A stretch of 64,000 nucleotides of DNA from JBEKIK01 sp963845975 (GTDB lineage Bacteria > Planctomycetota > Planctomycetia > Pirellulales > Thermoguttaceae): positions 1,426,001 through 1,490,000 of the forward strand of contig CAWJUD010000001.1 of NCBI GenBank assembly GCA_963845975.1. Direction: 5' to 3'. A program made the position numbers and the translations under genes. Below the pieces are notes generated by a model, which did not search any database, was not told the DNA's origin, and worked only from the letters and a program-made list of their open reading frames with translations. Of this stretch, positions 16,717 through 25,928 are shown one piece after another (the first letter of the stretch is position 1; every line of letters begins with the position of its first letter).

Positions 16717-19700
16717 TCACAATAGATCAACTGCCAGAAGCGTATCCACTGCTTTCTCGAACTGCCTGGACTGTTTTTGGGAACGAGCGCGGAGGAGCAA
16801 GTCGAAATTCATCTGCGCATCGGAATTATCAATGTGAAAATCCTGAATGATCGAATGTAAAGCCAGATAGCGGGCTTTTTGACTGTCGTGGATTAGGACG
16901 GCAGGTCGTTTTTCTACTCTCCCCATACGAAAAGCCGGCTCGTTTTGCGCCCAAGTCGACGATCCATCTTCTAGTATAGCCATCTGCTGGTCGGAAATCG
17001 GTTTTAAAAATTGCCCTTCAATTGCTTGTGAATTAGATGCTTCGTAATCGAACCGCCAATAAAATGGCAATTGTGACAAAGAGTTAACAGCAACAACTTC
17101 AATTTGCCGTATAGGGGGAGATTCCAACAGTCTTATAGGCGGTGCAACATCATTGGTTGATGTAGTGCCAAGAGAACCAGGGCTGGCACTCGCATCCATA
17201 GAAATTGGCACCGTAGGAATGGAGATAAAATCGTTGCTTACCGCGAGGATCGTCGCCTTTTTTGTATCGGCTGGCGTCGATTGTTGTTGGAGCGCCGGGG
17301 TGACAATCGCTGCGGATGTAGATCCCGAACCGGTAACGGGTGTGATCATCGAAGAAATGCCCGAAGTCGGCGATGTTATTACAGCGCTCGGGGTATTATT
17401 CGATGCGGCGGCTATGGCCGGCGACGCGGGGCCGCCCGGGATGGCGCTGATGGTGAGCGTGGCGCCTGCTCCGACGGTCAATGTGCCTGTGACGATGGAA
17501 TTTACCGTAATCTTGCCTGCATTGATGGTGGTATTTGCATCATTGACGGCGGTTATACTAGCCTGCTCCGGAGTGGTCTTGAGTAAAGCGCCCGGTCCGG
17601 GCAGGGCGGCGGTTACGGCGCCGCTTTCGATTGTGTACGAGGTGGCCAGTAGCGTGCCATTAAGAATGCTGCCGCTAGTCATCACAAGGTCGCCGATAGC
17701 GTCGGTTTTTCCATTGAGGTCCAGAACGCCGCCGTTTATGGTTACGTCCGTACCGGCTGAGATGGCATTATCCTGATTGATTTTCAGCGTTGCGTGATCG
17801 ATCAAGAGGCTGTTAACGCCCCCTGCAAAAGCAAACCCAAAGTAAGTTACGTTGCTGTAGTAGATGGGAGCCGAGCCGTTATCGCTGATTTGTGCGGCGG
17901 ACATCGCCGCGCTGTCGCCGCCGGGCGATCCAATCACCAACAGCGAATTTCCGCCGCCCGCGCCGCCGTTAAACGTGATCCCGCCGGCCGGAATCGGCTC
18001 GCCGCCGCTGAGGTCGACGGTCAGCGCTTCGCCGGCACTGTTGAGTCCGGTGACGGTGACGTTGTTCATGCCGGCCTCCGCGTAGGGCGGCGCCACGTTG
18101 GTTGTCGTGCCGCTCTGATAGATATGCAAATTGCCGTCAGCGGCAAGTTGCAAAGTCAGCCCTGCCGCGGGCCAGGCGAACGGCGAGGAACTTGGCAATG
18201 CGTTGCCGAACTGATCCGTGGCGTTAGCCGTAAAATGCGATCCGCCGCTGGGACCGATGGCAAGGCTTTTGGGCATTTGATTGACGGTCACGTTTACCGT
18301 GCTGACGGCCGTCAAACCATAGGCGTCGGTGATGGTAACCGAGAAGATGTAAGCGCCTGCCTTGGTGAATGCGGCCGTGGTGGTTTTCGCGGCGTTGGCG
18401 CCGTTGGCACTGTACGTTACACTTGCCGGACCGCTTGCGGACCAGTTGTAGGTCAGGTTGGATTCGCCGCCGTCGTCGGCGCCGAGTACCGACAGATTTG
18501 CGGTCGTGGTTGTTACAGGATTAGGCGATGCCGCCGCGGCAACCGCCACGGTCGGCGCGTGATTGAACTGAAAATTGGCCATCGCGGCAAGGTCGGTCGA
18601 GCCCAGCCCGATCGCGGCCGTGTCTAAAAAACCGTTGGGCCCGACAATGGCGTTGGCCTCGCTGATCGCTTGCCCGGCGCTGCCGGCTTGGATCGTGAAA
18701 TATCCCAATTCCTTGGTTTGCCCCGCGGGTACGGTCAGGTTGTAGGTCCACGCGACGTTGTCGCCCGCGACGCTCACGGAACTCGGCTGCAGACCGTAGA
18801 GCGCGTGAAGGTATAGGATCAGAGCCGGGCCGGTTCCGCCGTCGACGCCGAACCATCGGTCGGCGGGCGTGGGGGTCGCGCCGCCCGTGGATGTGGCGAA
18901 AACCGTCGTGGAAGTCCCCGAACCTAGATTGCCCGCAATTTGCACGGTTGTGCTGATATCGTGGCCTGTCGGGTTGGTGAATACATCCACTGTGCGCGCA
19001 AAATCTTCGCCTCCGGAGTTGGGAACGGTGATCTTGCGATAGATCGCCAGTCCGGCGGCCGTCCCGGCGGCGGTAACCACGCTTTGTCCGCTGTCAGCCC
19101 CGCTGGTTGGGATAGTGTAGGTCTGTTGGCTCGGCCGGAATAGAACGCCTCCCACCATCAGTCGGCCGAATCCGTCAAAGGCATTGTTAGTGCCCTGAAT
19201 GAATTCCCCGGGGCCAAAAAAATCGGCGGCGATGTCGAAAGCGTAGGAATGAGGCGAGTTCATAATCACTGGACTAGGGCCGTAAAAATCGAGCAAAGTT
19301 GACACGCTGTTGCCCGAAGCAGAAGCGCCGGAATTGGTCACGGCCAGATCCGGCAGCCCGTCGATGTTGAAGTCTCCCACGGCCACGCCAAAGGGGCCGT
19401 ATGTGCTGTTGGTGCTGAATGTGGTGGCCGAGGAGAATCCCCCATTGCCGTTGCACAGCAGTATCCCGACCGTGCCGCTGGTGCTGTTGGTAACGGCCAC
19501 ATCGGGCTTGCCGTCGCCGTTGAAGTCCGCCACCGCGACGCCGCGGGGATTAGCGCCGCCCGGGCTGTATGTCGCGGCTGTGGCGGGAAAAGTCCCGTTG
19601 CCGTTATTTAAGAGAATTCCCACATTATTGCCGTCGTAATTCCCCGCGACAATATCGGGTTTGCCGTCGCCGTTGAAATCGCCGACGGCAATGCTGCGGG

Positions 19701-22416
19701 GATGGGATCCGCCCGAGCCATAGGTAGCGGCCGCGGAAAACCCGCCGCTGCCGTTGCCTAACAAGATTCCGACGTTGTTGCTGGCGTAATTCGCCACGGC
19801 CAGATCGAGTTTCCCGTCGCCGTTAAAGTCGGCGACCGCCAGAGCCCGAGGATTGGTTCCGCCCGAGCTGATGGAACTATAGGAAAATCCGCCGCTGCCG
19901 TTGCCCAAGAGGATCCCCACCGTATTGCCGCCGTAGTTGGCCACGGCGATGTCGGGCTTGCCGTCGCCGTTGAAATCTCCCACCGCCAAACTGATGGGCT
20001 GGGTGCCGACCGAGACCGGCGTGCCGGCGGTGAATCCGCCGCTGCCGTTGCCCAGGAAGATCCCGACTGTGTTGTTGCCGTAGTTGGCCACGGCAAGATC
20101 GGCCTTGCCGTCACCGTTGAAGTCTCCTATCGCCACGGCATAAGGAGAGTTAATGCCCGAGGTCAGGGTCGCGCCGGGGGAGAATCCGCCCTTGCCGTTG
20201 CCCAGGAAAATCTGAATCGTGTTGTTGCCGTTGTTCGCCACGGCCAGATCCGGCTTGCCGTCGCCGTTGAAGTCCCCCGCCGACACGCCCAAAGGATCGG
20301 TGCCGACAGAACTGAAAGTCGTTGCATTGCCGAACAGGCCGCCGCTGGGAACGACGACGAAGTCGGAAACCCAATTGCCGCCGGGCACGCCGTCGCCGTT
20401 GCCGTCGAGTTTCACTCCGCTCGCATCTGTGATCGCGTCCTTCACTGTCAAGCGATAAATGTTCTCCGTCAATGCGGAGAAAGTCAGCGTGGCCGTTGCG
20501 CCGCTGTAAGAAACGCCAAGGGAAACGATCACGTCGTCGGCCGAGCCCAAAAGGCCGTCGGGACCGGCACTTTGAAGTTGATAATTGGCCGCAGTGCCGG
20601 CGCCAACCATCGTCTCGTTGAAATTGATCGACAGTGTGGTTGCGCCCGCTGTCAAACTGCCGCCGCTGAGCGCAGGCGTAGTGCCGGCAACCGATGGCAA
20701 CCCGATGAACGTCGGATCGCTGGCCGTGTCGTTGGCCGTGTTCGCCTCGCCGCCGCCGGAGACGGTCGCCGTGTTTGTGACGTTGGACGGTGCGTTGGCG
20801 GCCACGTTCACCGTCAATGTTAATGCCGGATAACTAGCGCCCGCTGCCAGCGTGTCGTTGCGAGTGGCCGTCAGAGTCGAGAAATTGACGGTCCACCCCG
20901 AACCGCCGAGGGCCGTGGGCGTCAGTCCCGAGGGCAGGGTATCCGCTACACTGACCGTGCCGCTGGTCGAGGCAGTGCCTGAATTGGTCGCCGTAATGGT
21001 ATAGCTGTCGCCGATATCGCCGGGATGAAAATTGCCGGCGTGAGTTTTGGTAACGGTCAAATCCGGTTTCGGAGGGGCTCCCAGGTCGGCGACGAGTTTG
21101 TTGGCCACGGGTGTGCCCAGGCCCGTGACGTCGTCATAGGTGCTGCTGGTGATTTTGTGGAAATCGGCGGCCGGCAAGGAATAGAGTTTCGGCAGGGTTT
21201 GCGTGGGCCCGTCCAAAGAAGTCAATCCTTGGCCGGCGCGAAGCTGATCGGCGATGGCAATCAGTCCCGCCCAACACGGCGACGAAAGGCTGGTGCCGCC
21301 GAATTGGAACCACGGTCCGCCGGTGACGTTGCCGTTGTACGAATCATACACGGCCACGCCTGTATTGGGATCGGCGTCAAAGGCCACGTCTGGAATTTGA
21401 CGATAGCTTGAGCTTTGCACGCTGTTCTGGTAGCTCGGTTTGCTTTCGTAGCGGCTTTGGCCGCGGCCGCTGCCGCTCCAGACGGTTTCGCTACTGTAGT
21501 TGTTGCCGCTAAGATAGAGCGACGTGCCGCCCACGGCAACCACATTGGGCGAAAAGGCCGGATAATTACCCGGCGAGCCGCTGTCGCCCGTCGAGGCCAC
21601 GAAGGTCACGCCGGAATGGCCGGATGGAGTGGTAAAGAGCGAGTCCAACGAGGTTTCGCCGGCGTATTCGCTTAGTCCAAAGCTCATGGAAACCAGCGAG
21701 ACCCCGGCCAAATTCCGGGCGGTATTGACCGCGGTCGAAATTAGATCCGCGGTTGATGCACTGTTGGCCTCGATCAGCACGATGTTGGCCCCGGGAGCAA
21801 TGGCATGCGCCCATTCCACGTCCAGGGCTTCTTCGCCTTCCCAATTGTTGTTTCCCGCTCCCGCCGGATCGGTGGGAACATGGGATAAATCAGTTCCCCC
21901 GTTTTCGTTGAGTTGCTGAAAGCTAGGCGGATCGGACAAGCCGAACTGGAGGTCAAACTGATGTAAGTCGGTTACGATGTTGGGGTCGTAATAGGCGTCC
22001 ACGATGGCAATCGTCTGACCGGCGCCGTTCCCGCTCAGCAAGTTGATTCCATACGCCGCTTGAATTTGCTGGGGAGTGAATGCGCCGCTCGGCGGCGACG
22101 AGGAACCTAAAGGGGCGACATTCGCTATGATTGCCCCGGGAGCATTCGAGCCCACAGCCGCGACGCCAGATAATGGATTGAAAATTATATGATGAAACTG
22201 CACGTCGACGCTCAGCAGCGCCCGCTCTTCCAGGGACTCGATAATCAAGCGGTGCGACATTTGGCGCTCAAATGTCGTGTAGCGGTTTTTCTGTTTTCGC
22301 ATTCTCTGTTTTCGCATCCTTGGGAAATGCAGTCCCCGACACTGCAATGGCTGCGCTAAACTGCATCGCGCATCCCGCAACCATTCGGAAAACAGACGAA
22401 TTCCCACCTTCCTCAT
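16717..22416 (-). CDS. Giant secreted S53 (sedolisin-like) peptidase with DUF11 and FG-GAP/VCBS repeats
   Basis: A protein of 1,899 residues. Residues 61-69, SLEERALLS, are the planctomycete N-terminal exoprotein motif; MSHRLIIES at residue 53 is an alternative start. Residues about 110-440 form an S53 serine-carboxyl peptidase: EEALDVEWAHAIAP gives the Glu-x3-Asp pair, GGTSLSSPCWAG the nucleophilic Ser, and YDDVTGLGTP the calcium site. A DUF11 repeat follows (TVTKTHAGNFHPGD...). About eight FG-GAP/VCBS repeats of the type VGDFNGDGKPDIAVANYGGN come next, then a PKD-like stretch. The C-terminal 150 residues are unlike the rest. It probably acts outside the cell in protein degradation or adhesion. 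The gene stands alone. Confidence 0.85.
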   Translation of the reverse strand: MRKVGIRLFSEWLRDARCSLAQPLQCRGLHFPRMRKQRMRKQKNRYTTFERQMSHRLIIESLEERALLSVDVQFHHIIFNPLSGVAAVGSNAPGAIIANVAPLGSSSPPSGAFTPQQIQAAYGINLLSGNGAGQTIAIVDAYYDPNIVTDLHQFDLQFGLSDPPSFQQLNENGGTDLSHVPTDPAGAGNNNWEGEEALDVEWAHAIAPGANIVLIEANSASTADLISTAVNTARNLAGVSLVSMSFGLSEYAGETSLDSLFTTPSGHSGVTFVASTGDSGSPGNYPAFSPNVVAVGGTSLYLSGNNYSSETVWSGSGRGQSRYESKPSYQNSVQSSSYRQIPDVAFDADPNTGVAVYDSYNGNVTGGPWFQFGGTSLSSPCWAGLIAIADQLRAGQGLTSLDGPTQTLPKLYSLPAADFHKITSSTYDDVTGLGTPVANKLVADLGAPPKPDLTVTKTHAGNFHPGDIGDSYTITATNSGTASTSGTVSVADTLPSGLTPTALGGSGWTVNFSTLTATRNDTLAAGASYPALTLTVNVAANAPSNVTNTATVSGGGEANTANDTASDPTFIGLPSVAGTTPALSGGSLTAGATTLSINFNETMVGAGTAANYQLQSAGPDGLLGSADDVIVSLGVSYSGATATLTFSALTENIYRLTVKDAITDASGVKLDGNGDGVPGGNWVSDFVVVPSGGLFGNATTFSSVGTDPLGVSAGDFNGDGKPDLAVANNGNNTIQIFLGNGKGGFSPGATLTSGINSPYAVAIGDFNGDGKADLAVANYGNNTVGIFLGNGSGGFTAGTPVSVGTQPISLAVGDFNGDGKPDIAVANYGGNTVGILLGNGSGGFSYSSISSGGTNPRALAVADFNGDGKLDLAVANYASNNVGILLGNGSGGFSAAATYGSGGSHPRSIAVGDFNGDGKPDIVAGNYDGNNVGILLNNGNGTFPATAATYSPGGANPRGVAVADFNGDGKPDVAVTNSTSGTVGILLCNGNGGFSSATTFSTNSTYGPFGVAVGDFNIDGLPDLAVTNSGASASGNSVSTLLDFYGPSPVIMNSPHSYAFDIAADFFGPGEFIQGTNNAFDGFGRLMVGGVLFRPSQQTYTIPTSGADSGQSVVTAAGTAAGLAIYRKITVPNSGGEDFARTVDVFTNPTGHDISTTVQIAGNLGSGTSTTVFATSTGGATPTPADRWFGVDGGTGPALILYLHALYGLQPSSVSVAGDNVAWTYNLTVPAGQTKELGYFTIQAGSAGQAISEANAIVGPNGFLDTAAIGLGSTDLAAMANFQFNHAPTVAVAAAASPNPVTTTTANLSVLGADDGGESNLTYNWSASGPASVTYSANGANAAKTTTAAFTKAGAYIFSVTITDAYGLTAVSTVNVTVNQMPKSLAIGPSGGSHFTANATDQFGNALPSSSPFAWPAAGLTLQLAADGNLHIYQSGTTTNVAPPYAEAGMNNVTVTGLNSAGEALTVDLSGGEPIPAGGITFNGGAGGGNSLLVIGSPGGDSAAMSAAQISDNGSAPIYYSNVTYFGFAFAGGVNSLLIDHATLKINQDNAISAGTDVTINGGVLDLNGKTDAIGDLVMTSGSILNGTLLATSYTIESGAVTAALPGPGALLKTTPEQASITAVNDANTTINAGKITVNSIVTGTLTVGAGATLTISAIPGGPASPAIAAASNNTPSAVITSPTSGISSMITPVTGSGSTSAAIVTPALQQQSTPADTKKATILAVSNDFISIPTVPISMDASASPGSLGTTSTNDVAPPIRLLESPPIRQIEVVAVNSLSQLPFYWRFDYEASNSQAIEGQFLKPISDQQMAILEDGSSTWAQNEPAFRMGRVEKRPAVLIHDSQKARYLALHSIIQDFHIDNSDAQMNFDLLLRARSQKQSRQFEKAVDTLLAVDLL

Positions 22417-23043
22417 GTTGTCGACTCCTGGTTGCCGCTCCCCTTTTGCGTTTTTATTTGGAGTTAAACTAACCTTGTCTGTGACTCAATATTAATTAGG
22501 AAAATAGGTAAGTGTTTACACACAGGAGGGAAAAAACGGATTGCCAACGTATTTCATCCGCCTCATTTGATTATTTGACCGTGGAATATCGATAACTTGA
22601 GCCCGGTATTGTCTCAATTGGATTATATATATCCAACTTGAATGGGCAATTATAATCTAACGATAAATAATAAGCACTTGCAAATTCTTTGCAGCAGTCA
22701 AAGGAGGTATAAGAGAGTCGTTAAAAGTGGGCGAGAGGCAATTATCACCGTGATTGTCAGCAAGTTGCTAAAGTACGAATAATACCATGCCAATACGGAT
22801 AGCCAATTCAAGGACAATATGAGTATGGTCTTTATTATCTCAGGGCAAGAGGCATGATGTTCAACTGTGAGGAATGGTTTCTAAGGGAGGATCGGCGGAT
22901 GACAGTGTCAGGCCGGCAAGAATTAAAAAAAGCCCGGTGGTGGGGCAGCAACCGACCGGGCGAAAGAGATGTGAGTTTCCTCACTAGTTCTTATTTTACA
23001 GTGATAATTTTGTTTGTCAATCAGGGGCATAAAAATTCTCCTC
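22417..23043. other. AT-rich intergenic region (627 bp)
   Basis: This lies upstream of the S53 exoprotein gene and probably contains its promoter. A minus-strand terminator lies at 22925-22961. Otherwise only short low-quality frames are open, and no RNA gene is recognised. Confidence 0.5.
22925..22961 (-). terminator. Intrinsic terminator, minus strand
   Basis: Arms GCCCGGT (22932-22938) and ACCGGGC (22955-22961) are followed on the minus strand by seven T residues. It sits upstream of the S53 gene, so it would insulate that gene from transcription entering from the right. Confidence 0.6.
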
Positions 23044-23078
23044 ACTGGAGTTTTGCAAATTGCTCCCCTCTCCCTTTG

Positions 23079-24076
23079 CAACATTATTTATCAGCTAGCA
23101 GGGAGGGTGGGTGATAAAGGTAAACGTATATTGCGTGAATTATCAATTTTACTTGGACCCAACAACGGACACGATGGTCTCGACGTACCCAATTTGGCAA
23201 GGGCGATAGGCCGCAGGCATGATTAGTCAACCAACCAAAGCAACGTTCGATAGCATCGCGACAGCTATGCAACGCCTTACCGAACTCGGTTTGCAGCAAT
23301 GCTATAGAGCGAATGCGTCCGGCACTGTGCCAGCGATGTCCCAGGCCGCTGTTGGGCCGCTTTCGTTCGGCCACCAGTTGAAAACCGTTTTGCAACGCGA
23401 CCTCGTGCAAGGGATTACTGTCATATTGTTTATCCCCAAGGATATATCCGCCCCGCTTCAGAGTCGGGAGCAGCCTCGCCGCTACCTCCGATTCACCCTC
23501 ATTCAAGGGCGCGATCGTCCAACACAAAGGCAAGGGAGCGGGTCCATATATGGCATGCAGCTTGTAACCTTTGGCATAACTTCTAGGGCCAGCCCGTCCC
23601 CATTTGCAATCTGGATCCTTGCTATGCGCACCAACGACCAGAGGCTTGCCGTCCACGGCCGCAACCCATCCGTTGTCGTCCTGCAATTTTATTATTTCTT
23701 GTTCCATAACATGCATCAGTCGTTGGACTTCCGTCGTTCTCAACCTATTGCTCATCGTGGGTTGCGAAGGCAATTTTCGCCTTGGCCACAGGCCTTCGGG
23801 CCAATTTTTAGGGTCACAGGCCCAGACTGTAGGCCGATCGTGGAGTACCGCCCAAATGTAAACCATCACGATTTCCATGTCAAAGAAAGTCACCTAGTTT
23901 CCAAGGCTCCCATTTGTCAAAACGCTGTGCAATTTGATATAAAGTCATCCAGAGTTCGCGTTCCATTTCTTGTCTCCTTTATGTTAGGAACAACAAGACA
24001 AGAATGTACGCGAACTCGATTTTTTTCCAGTATTACCTATACCCCCTTAACCAATGCTTGCTGATGAATAATGTTG
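23079..24076 (-). mobile_element. DDE insertion sequence (998 bp) nested in the MITE-like repeat
   Basis: The left end CAACATTATTTATCAGC and the right end GCTGATGAATAATGTTG are 17-bp inverted repeats with one mismatch. The 5-bp direct repeat CTTTG flanks it (23074-23078 and 24077-24081). Because copy 1 of the repeat shows the uninterrupted target, the borders are exact. It carries one DDE transposase gene whose stop codon lies in the left inverted repeat. It belongs to the IS4/IS5 superfamily in the broad sense; the exact family is not determined. Confidence 0.9.
23084..23966 (-). pseudogene. DDE_Tnp_1-type transposase, frameshifted near its N terminus
   Basis: A strong AAAGGAG lies upstream of an ATG at 23966 that opens MERELWMTLYQIAQRFDKWE and continues to KLGDFL before a stop. 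The main frame (GTG at 23893, MTFFDMEIVMVYIWAVLHDR) holds the rest: first Asp in WVAAVDGKPL, second in YILGDKQYDSN, Glu in RDAIERCFGWL. The two frames meet around 23880-23890 and need one base fewer, or two more, to join. Either the element is inactive or the shift is a sequence error. A full product would be about 293 residues. Confidence 0.8.
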
Positions 24077-24373
24077 CTTTGGGAAAGGGGCAGGGGGTGA
24101 GGGCCTGGGTAGATCAAACAGGTAAGGTAAGACTTTTTTCACATAAAATCCTCACCCTAACCCTCTCCGGGCACCGGCCGAAGGTTGGTCGGGAGAGGGG
24201 ACTTTGATTTTCCTTTTTGCAAAACTCCAGTTCTTACTTTATTTGAATGTTGCATGCTTGGGTAATATATATATCAGGATTTTTCCTACGGAGTTAGTTG
24301 CCATTTTCCCTTTCACGCCGCCAACAATAGAATTATATGGACTAAATGGAACCGCGGAAAAACATATCCTCCG

Positions 24374-24445
24374 GAAAAGGGGACAAGTCTGATTTGTGTG
24401 CGGCATCCTTCGGGCCATTTTGGCAAATTGGACCTGTCCCTTTTT
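24374..24445. repeat. REP-like inverted repeat, GGGGACA...TGTCCC family
   Basis: AAAAGGGGACAAGTC on the left faces GGACCTGTCCCTTTTT on the right. Related half or full palindromes occur at about 25864-25905, 52549-52575 and 53100-53166, the last two inside a coding gene. No REP-associated (RAYT) transposase is seen in this window. Confidence 0.6.
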
Positions 24446-24506
24446 CCCCCGGCCGCCTAGCTTTCAATACTGTTCCACTTAGAAGAAAATTCGAAAGGAG
24501 CAAACG

Positions 24507-25715
24507 ATGACGAACTATAAGTATCTTATCATTGGCGGGGGCATGACTGCCAATGCCGGCGTCAAAGGAATCAGACGCGCGGACTTGGAAGGCTCGATCG
24601 GGCTTTTAAGCGCGGAGTCTCATCCCCCATACAACCGCCCGCCGTTGAGCAAAGACCTTTGGAAAGGCAAATCGCCGGAGATCGTATGGCTGAAAAACGC
24701 GGTGCAAGATGCAACGCTTCATCTGGGATGCAGGGTGCAGGCGATTGACGCGTCGAATAAATTCGTGACCGACGATCAAGGGAGTATTTATCATTACGAG
24801 AAATTGCTTTTAGCTACGGGAGGCGTTCCCCGCCGCCTGGCCTCCGATTCCGACTCGGTGCTTTACTTTCGCACGTTAGACGATTACTACCATCTGCGAT
24901 TGCTGGCCCAAGAACGGCGGCGGTTTGCCGTGATCGGGGGCGGATTCATCGGTTCTGAGATTGCCGCGGCGCTGGCCATCAACGGCAAGGAGGTGGTCAT
25001 GATCTTTCCTGACGAGGGGATCGGCAGCCGCATGTTTCCACCCGACCTGGCAGGGTTCCTTAACGAATTCTACCGTCAGAAAGGGGTGGACGTGCGGAGC
25101 GGGGAGGAAGTGGTGAACGTGGGGAACAAGGGAAACAAATTCATTTTGAAAACACGCGGCGTAAAAAACCTGCATGAGGAAGAGATCGCGGCCGACGCTG
25201 TAGTGGCGGGACTGGGCATACGGCCGAATGTGGAATTGGCCCGGCAGGCAGGCTTGATTGTGAATAACGGAATCTGCGTGGATTCGGCCCTTCGAACCAG
25301 TAGTCCCGACATTTACGCGGCCGGCGACGTGGCCGAATTTTTCAATCCCGCGCTGGGTACGCGGCTTCGCGTGGAGCATGAGGACAATGCCTACACCATG
25401 GGCGAGACGGCGGGCAGATCGATGGCCGGTCAAGCCCTGACCTATGATCATCTTCCCTTTTTTTACTCGGACCTTTTCGAGCTGGGATATGAGGCCGTGG
25501 GAGAGGTCGATGCACGGCTGGAAACGGTTGCCGACTGGAAGGAACCGCTCCGGGAAGGCGTCGTCTATTATTTACGAGAAGGCCGGGTGCGAGGTGTGCT
25601 GTTGTGGAACGTCTGGGGACAAGTCGAGGCGGCCCGGCAGTTGATCGCCGAATTCGGCCCCTTCCGGAAGGAGGATCTCAAAGGGCGATTGCTGGAAGCG
25701 CACCAGTATGTATAG
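24507..25715 (+). CDS. FAD-dependent pyridine nucleotide-disulphide oxidoreductase (ferredoxin-reductase-like)
   Basis: The start codon follows an AAAGGAG site 9 bases upstream. The 402-residue protein has the FAD Rossmann motif YLIIGGGMTAN at residue 5 and LLLATGGVPR ending the first FAD part. The NAD(P)-binding motif is RFAVIGGGFIGSEIAAALA, and IYAAGDVAEF is the second FAD motif. A C-terminal interface domain carries VGEVDARLETV. The layout matches rhodocoxin/putidaredoxin-reductase and AIF-like proteins, which pass electrons from NAD(P)H to small redox proteins. No ferredoxin, Rieske or P450 gene is next to it, so its partner is unknown. A minus-strand terminator and tRNA follow. Confidence 0.85.
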   Translation: MTNYKYLIIGGGMTANAGVKGIRRADLEGSIGLLSAESHPPYNRPPLSKDLWKGKSPEIVWLKNAVQDATLHLGCRVQAIDASNKFVTDDQGSIYHYEKLLLATGGVPRRLASDSDSVLYFRTLDDYYHLRLLAQERRRFAVIGGGFIGSEIAAALAINGKEVVMIFPDEGIGSRMFPPDLAGFLNEFYRQKGVDVRSGEEVVNVGNKGNKFILKTRGVKNLHEEEIAADAVVAGLGIRPNVELARQAGLIVNNGICVDSALRTSSPDIYAAGDVAEFFNPALGTRLRVEHEDNAYTMGETAGRSMAGQALTYDHLPFFYSDLFELGYEAVGEVDARLETVADWKEPLREGVVYYLREGRVRGVLLWNVWGQVEAARQLIAEFGPFRKEDLKGRLLEAHQYV

Positions 25716-25749
25716 AAAAAAACCTTTCATAACTCTTTGTTATGAAAGG
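25714..25749 (-). terminator. Intrinsic terminator for tRNA-Leu
   Basis: An 11-bp perfect stem, CCTTTCATAAC / GTTATGAAAGG (25723-25749), with a 5-base loop, is followed on the minus strand by seven T residues. It lies just downstream of the tRNA-Leu gene and may also stop the plus-strand reductase transcript. Confidence 0.85.
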
Positions 25750-25760
25750 CGTTAAATATA

Positions 25761-25844
<84 letters not shown>

Positions 25845-25928
25845 TGGAAAGGCTCAAAAGCGACAGTCCCCATTTTTGCTACGCAATAATTGGACTGTCC
25901 CTATAGTGTATCTCATCCATGCCGGGCG

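Larger units (their letters stand above)
23044..24231. repeat. MITE-like element, copy 2, split by an insertion sequence
   Basis: The outer parts (23044-23078 and 24077-24231) together match the reverse complement of copy 1 (2017-2203). They have the same ACTGGAGTTTTGCAAA ends. A 998-bp IS sits in the CCCTTTGGG hairpin loop and has duplicated CTTTG. Confidence 0.85.
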
